A stretch of DNA of 64,000 nucleotides from NCBI GenBank assembly GCA_951230915.1, contig OX579637.1:3596001-3660000 (forward strand), written 5' to 3'. Under the pieces are notes generated by a model, which ran no database searches, had not been told where the DNA came from, and saw nothing but the letters and a program-made list of their open reading frames with translations. Shown piece after piece: positions 60,138-64,000 of the stretch; the stretch's first letter is position 1; each line of letters begins with the position of its first letter. Source of the DNA: Antitrichia curtipendula (taxonomy: Eukaryota; Streptophyta; Bryopsida; Hypnales; Leucodontaceae). The position numbers and the translations under genes were made by a program.

Positions 60138-62978
60138 TCAACTGTATGATGCAAGACTCTGGTTGATGACTTCAATTTGAACAGATGGGATCTTGATCAT
60201 GCAATGGACGGTGTCAGTTCTTATGGAAGAACTCCATGCTGTCATTATGGCGTTTGTATGCTCCCAAATTGGTGGCTCAGTTTCTTCAACCTTCCAACAC
60301 AAACCTCTATCGCTGTCCCATCCAGTGTAGTTGTCTTGAACATCCCGATTTCTTGATGTTGGACGGAAATATTGAATGAGAATGCAATTCGGTTTTTCAG
60401 GGTTACAGTTCAGATCAGACAATGCCCTCACAATCCAAACTGGCCGACTGTCACCGTCTGCGGGTCGAACTGCAACAAAGTACCCATTGTAGAGATCGCG
60501 TCCTACCCTAAAAGATGGTACTGGGCGACCAGACAATGGCCCAACGTAAGCGTCATCCTCTGCAAACTCTTCACGGTCCTCGCCGTCATCTCCCAATTGA
60601 TCCACTCGTGTCGCTCGAACACATGTTGTTGGCCAAAAACCATCTCGCAAAACTATAGTGCTCGACATCGATTCTTGCATTGCTACCCTTACATCGCGCC
60701 AATAGTGAACCAAATGTTCGTAGCGTCTTCGGTATTCTCCAGTAACATCTGCATTGCACAAATTCTCCCAATACTTCTCAAATCCAGATATACCTTTCAT
60801 TATGTCCTCCACACCTTTCATTGCCTTCAATTCCACTGGTAATGGTACTCCACGGGGCCACAAACTTTGTCCTTCCGTATCTTCTTTCCACAACTTAATG
60901 GGTCTACCATTTTCCCCTTGCCAGTCCACATCAGTGCACAACAATTTGTACTTCATCACAGGAATTCCATTAGAATCTAGGTAAAACTTCACGTGTTGTG
61001 GCCTCGTGTGACCAACAAGAATATCACCACCGTCAATAAATGAACCTGCAATGAAACCCTTGAAATCAGGCACTTCTTTGATTAGATGAGGGATAGTGGG
61101 TATGGATTCTACATCCATGAACGACTTCATGAGTGCAGGAACTGTAGGGAAACTCTCCTTCTTCAAGAGCATGCTCCATCTCCCAAACAACGCATCAATG
61201 TCATCATGCGTGTGACCAACGATCATGAAGTTCACATGCACTTCACAAAAGATCTTGTTTGCAACAAGTAGAGACCAAAAACAATACACATATCGGTTTT
61301 TGTTGTCCCCGGTGGCATTGTCCATTTGCACATTCAGAATGGGTGGCAACGGTGTCGCTGAAACTAAGCTTATCGGTGGCGGAGGAAGCGCTGCTTCACA
61401 CATCTCTTTTCCCTTCAGTATTGCTTCAAACAGAGGTGTCGATGCTGCATTGACAAACAACGCCCTTGAAGAAGACTTTGGTGGTAGTTCAAGGTCACGC
61501 AACAACTTTGCCATTGAACCAATGGTGTAATTTGAATCATGTTTAAACAGATCCAAACCATAATGTGCATAACGGACATCAGCATGCCCATGCGCAATCA
61601 TGCCCGTGACGGACACAGGCAACTTCATTAGGCCATCAAGCTCTTTGCTTTTGTGTGAAAAGACAAGAGAAGCGGTTTTTGCATGATCCATCTTGTTGTG
61701 CATGATTGTGATACATTCATGCGGAGAACTTTGCGACCAATATCGGTTCGCATAATAGATTTCCCTGTGAGCACGAGCAATGGCAAGGTGTTTATTCAAT
61801 CTCCTCGACCATAACATAGCGGTTTGAGATCCTGCAAGAGCACTTTTTATGAGCTCCCGCAACTTGTCACAAACAGCACATCGAGCAAAATTATCTCCGG
61901 GCTGCTTCACATCGTACTCTGGAAACCTAGTGGACCTGATCTTGCTCAAGTTTGATGTAGATACCTCTTGCAATCCTAAAGCAACATTGATCTCGTTGAT
62001 TTTTGCCATTTGACCCTTCCATTGAAACGTAGCCGGCAAAATCTTGGAGACCACCTTCTGCCCACACTTCAGAGTCCGGGTACGATGTGGCATGTGATCT
62101 GCTTCTTTCTCCAAGATGCATTTCAAAGTAACTGCCGCTTGTTCCGTATGTTGCCTTGGCTTAAGAAGTCCCAAATTGCCATGTTCTCTTGCTTTTCGAC
62201 CATCCTGCAATGCATATTTTTGGTAGCGATAGAATGTAGATTCCGGAACCCCGGCAATATGCATCCATGCTCGCACGCACACAACAATTTCGTCAATAGT
62301 CACCATCCTTCTTCCTCGTGAATCATGATGCATCTGTCTATGAACTTCAGTCTTCATGAAGGCTCTGTGCTTGAACGTAGAATTTTGATACATCCGTTCA
62401 CGGAAAGCTCGAATTTTTTCTCTTGGGAACGGCTGAACGCAATTCTTACTACAACATGTCTTGCTAGACACCAAGTTGATGGAGCCTTGACCGAGAAGGT
62501 CCTTCATTTTGATGCAAGACTCACGAGGGGGATTTCGAACACTACTTGTATACGGCCGACTGGACTTCGAAGTCAGAGGGTTCTCACGACTAGCTTGTAG
62601 TTGATTGAAATTATCCCTCACGTCATGGTCATGCAGGCTTGCCCCACGACAGTGGACCAGTTTAATTGGCCATGCTACCAATGCGTGCACTCGCTCTTGA
62701 GGGATGTCTGCTTCAGAATGAGTTTTGGAAATGTGCACCGCCACATGAGTATCTCCAAGAGGACCGTTGGCACCAAGCACAAGATCCGAGTTTGCACTGT
62801 GGCATATACCTTCACCAACAAGAATACCTGCATCATTATAGAAGGTGACAACACTTGTATTCCAGAGTCGTCTAGGAATTCCTTCACACTCGGGAATGTC
62901 AACATCCATTTCAACATGGTCTTCAATATCATCGTCACCCCAATATATATTCTCGAGAGGATCGTCTGGGAGGCTCAT
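60138..62978 (-). CDS. DUF7869-type element protein, copy 3 (intact)
   Basis: The only intact copy: 946 codons from ATG 62976-62978 (MSLPDDPLENIYW). An ATG further upstream (63044) would add a hydrophobic stretch, but acceptor GTGTGCAG lies five nt before 62978, so that stretch is probably intron. Order: N-terminal region (IPRRLWNT, GICHSANSDLVLG), CCSKNC at ~170, NFARCAVCDK, HNKMDHAKT (Asp431), QMDNATGDNKNRY (Asp553), VGHTHDDIDALFGRWS (588-603), and a C-terminal YFVAVRPADGD...WIVRAL domain. The DNxxxDNKNR and GHTHxDID motifs identify DUF7869 (recalled). The spacing of Asp431, Asp553 and Asp592-595 is compatible with an RNase H-like DDE/D transposase; this is inference. Palindrome array D lies immediately upstream. 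Function is unproven. Confidence 0.85.
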   Translation of the reverse strand: MSLPDDPLENIYWGDDDIEDHVEMDVDIPECEGIPRRLWNTSVVTFYNDAGILVGEGICHSANSDLVLGANGPLGDTHVAVHISKTHSEADIPQERVHALVAWPIKLVHCRGASLHDHDVRDNFNQLQASRENPLTSKSSRPYTSSVRNPPRESCIKMKDLLGQGSINLVSSKTCCSKNCVQPFPREKIRAFRERMYQNSTFKHRAFMKTEVHRQMHHDSRGRRMVTIDEIVVCVRAWMHIAGVPESTFYRYQKYALQDGRKAREHGNLGLLKPRQHTEQAAVTLKCILEKEADHMPHRTRTLKCGQKVVSKILPATFQWKGQMAKINEINVALGLQEVSTSNLSKIRSTRFPEYDVKQPGDNFARCAVCDKLRELIKSALAGSQTAMLWSRRLNKHLAIARAHREIYYANRYWSQSSPHECITIMHNKMDHAKTASLVFSHKSKELDGLMKLPVSVTGMIAHGHADVRYAHYGLDLFKHDSNYTIGSMAKLLRDLELPPKSSSRALFVNAASTPLFEAILKGKEMCEAALPPPPISLVSATPLPPILNVQMDNATGDNKNRYVYCFWSLLVANKIFCEVHVNFMIVGHTHDDIDALFGRWSMLLKKESFPTVPALMKSFMDVESIPTIPHLIKEVPDFKGFIAGSFIDGGDILVGHTRPQHVKFYLDSNGIPVMKYKLLCTDVDWQGENGRPIKLWKEDTEGQSLWPRGVPLPVELKAMKGVEDIMKGISGFEKYWENLCNADVTGEYRRRYEHLVHYWRDVRVAMQESMSSTIVLRDGFWPTTCVRATRVDQLGDDGEDREEFAEDDAYVGPLSGRPVPSFRVGRDLYNGYFVAVRPADGDSRPVWIVRALSDLNCNPEKPNCILIQYFRPTSRNRDVQDNYTGWDSDRGLCWKVEETEPPIWEHTNAIMTAWSSSIRTDTVHCMIKIPSVQIEVINQSLASYS

Positions 62979-63066
62979 TTCACCTGCACACGTGAGAATA
63001 AGGTAAATTGATAGAACTATAAGCATTGAATGTGCAAACTGCATACAAAGTACTGCATGTCAACAT

Positions 63067-63854
63067 TTTAGGTCGAATCGACCTAACCATCAACACCATT
63101 CAATGTGCACATTCTAAAGGGTACTAAAGAACACAAACCTCTTTATGATGATATTGATATCCCGGCTAAACAGAAATCCTGACAGATTATCTACAACATA
63201 GACTATCCGATGTACGATCTGGACAAGCAGACTTCAATACACGAAAGCAATAGAAGTAACTACATTGACCCAGTAGAGGTAGGGTCAAACTAAATGCCAA
63301 GGCTACTGAATAAATAGTACTTGTTAAGTTTGTTTATATAACTGGTTCCGTAAGCCATCCGATTAGAGAAACTCCATCAACCTCAAAGAGGAAGAGTTTA
63401 TTAAACAACTGGATCAATAGAGTTTAGGTCGACTCGACCTAATTCAGATTTCCCATTCCCTGTTCAGATATCTGGAAAGTAGTCATCGACGTTGAAGTTC
63501 TAGACATTCTTCTCATAGAAATCGTTCACATGAGTGGTTACCAAGACACTCGTCGGTTTGACTTTTAGGTCGAGTCAACCTAAATGTCTGTCATTGCTCA
63601 CTTTACTTGGTACCGTAATTGATTATCATTTCCTGAAGACTAGCACTTCAGCAGATCCTGATACTTCAAATGACTCAAGAGAACTGATGGATTTCATTTG
63701 TTCCATTTTAGGTCAAGTCGACCTAAAGCAAGCTTTCAAAGAGAATGTCTTCACGAAATACACTGACTGTCCCAGTAGTGCTCAACTCATATATACTCGT
63801 TCAATGACACAATCCCACGTACCGTATCCAAGTTTTAGGTCGAGTCGACCTAAA
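63067..63854. repeat. Palindrome array D (TTTAGGT arms)
   Basis: Sites start at 63067, 63423, 63564, 63707 and 63834, with a degenerate one at ~63274. Perfect copies have arms TTTAGGTCGA and TCGACCTAAA around one base (G or C). The last four full sites are 141, 143 and 127 bp apart. It lies upstream of the intact DUF7869 gene, in a predicted leader intron whose acceptor is at 62984-62986; the donor is not seen and may lie beyond the window. Confidence 0.95.
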
Positions 63855-64000
63855 TTATGTAGCGTAAGTAGTGTATTACAATGTTGGTCAAGTTAATTAT
63901 CTCCGTTATTTCAAGAATCTTTGGAAGAGCCAAGTGTTTACTCTTGTTTCCGGAAATTACGGCGACATAATCGGGTATTTCAGGTCTGCACTAAAGAATT
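63855..64000. other. Window edge, no feature seen
   Basis: Probably the continuing leader intron of the intact DUF7869 gene. Confidence 0.3.

Noticed and set aside
62979..63044. Signal peptide at the N-terminus of the intact DUF7869 protein
   Set aside because: The hydrophobic stretch lies before a good splice acceptor (GTGTGCAG) and is absent from the other copies; it is probably intron.

Overview
The window is nuclear DNA of a plant, most likely a moss or another early-diverging streptophyte. Evidence seen: plant-type TTTAGGG/CCCTAAA tracts, CACTA-type miniature elements, GT-AG introns, AT-rich spacers and a ~173-bp satellite. From memory of protein families (no search was possible), the DUF7869-type proteins and the FCP1-like 'LDLNG' phosphatase point to bryophytes. 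There are no rRNA, tRNA or confident housekeeping genes. The content is mobile-element genes, mostly decayed, plus satellite DNA.

Layout. 1-8.1 kb: two tandem copies of a CCGG-rich unit with a minus-strand plant-transposon-protein gene (first open, second with five in-frame stops); two CACTA MITEs lie between them. 8.1-11.4 kb: gene fragments and a two-exon FCP1-like gene with a premature TAG. 11.6-17.5 kb: a minus-strand gene with an INGQHS (DGQHR/ParB-like) motif; 21-bp palindromes fill its leader intron and sit in two internal introns. 17.9-19.4 kb: tandem duplications and degenerate telomere-like DNA. 19.4-24.9 kb: AT-rich, no genes. 25.1-29.4 kb: a 58-bp-phased palindrome array leading into a decayed DUF7869 gene (copy 1). 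30.7-33.2 kb: a RING-like gene in one frame with six stops. 33.9-43.9 kb: DUF7869 copy 2, split by a 5.2-kb insertion with a 5-bp target duplication, and its own palindrome array. 44.3-44.8 kb: an acidic exon. 46.3-55.9 kb: ~173-bp satellite with a head-to-head inversion. 56.9-59.3 kb: leader, palindrome array and start codon of a truncated element. 60.1-63.9 kb: an intact DUF7869 gene (copy 3) with a fourth palindrome array.

The main signal is a family of 21-bp odd palindromes. Most share the centre CGAGTCG (or CGACTCG) but carry different arms in each array: TTTAGCG, TTATCCT or TTTAGGT. All five arrays lie in a predicted leader intron ending 4-33 nt before a start codon; four of these start codons open DUF7869 or INGQHS genes and one opens a truncated reading frame. 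I infer a set of related selfish elements, each with its own version of a DNA-binding site that either regulates the gene or is used in mobility.

A second signal is the mode of decay. Broken genes carry about 21 in-frame stops but only about four frameshifts, and 19 of the 21 stops are TAG or TGA. This fits deamination of methylated CHG (CAG) and CG (CGA) sites in silenced DNA.
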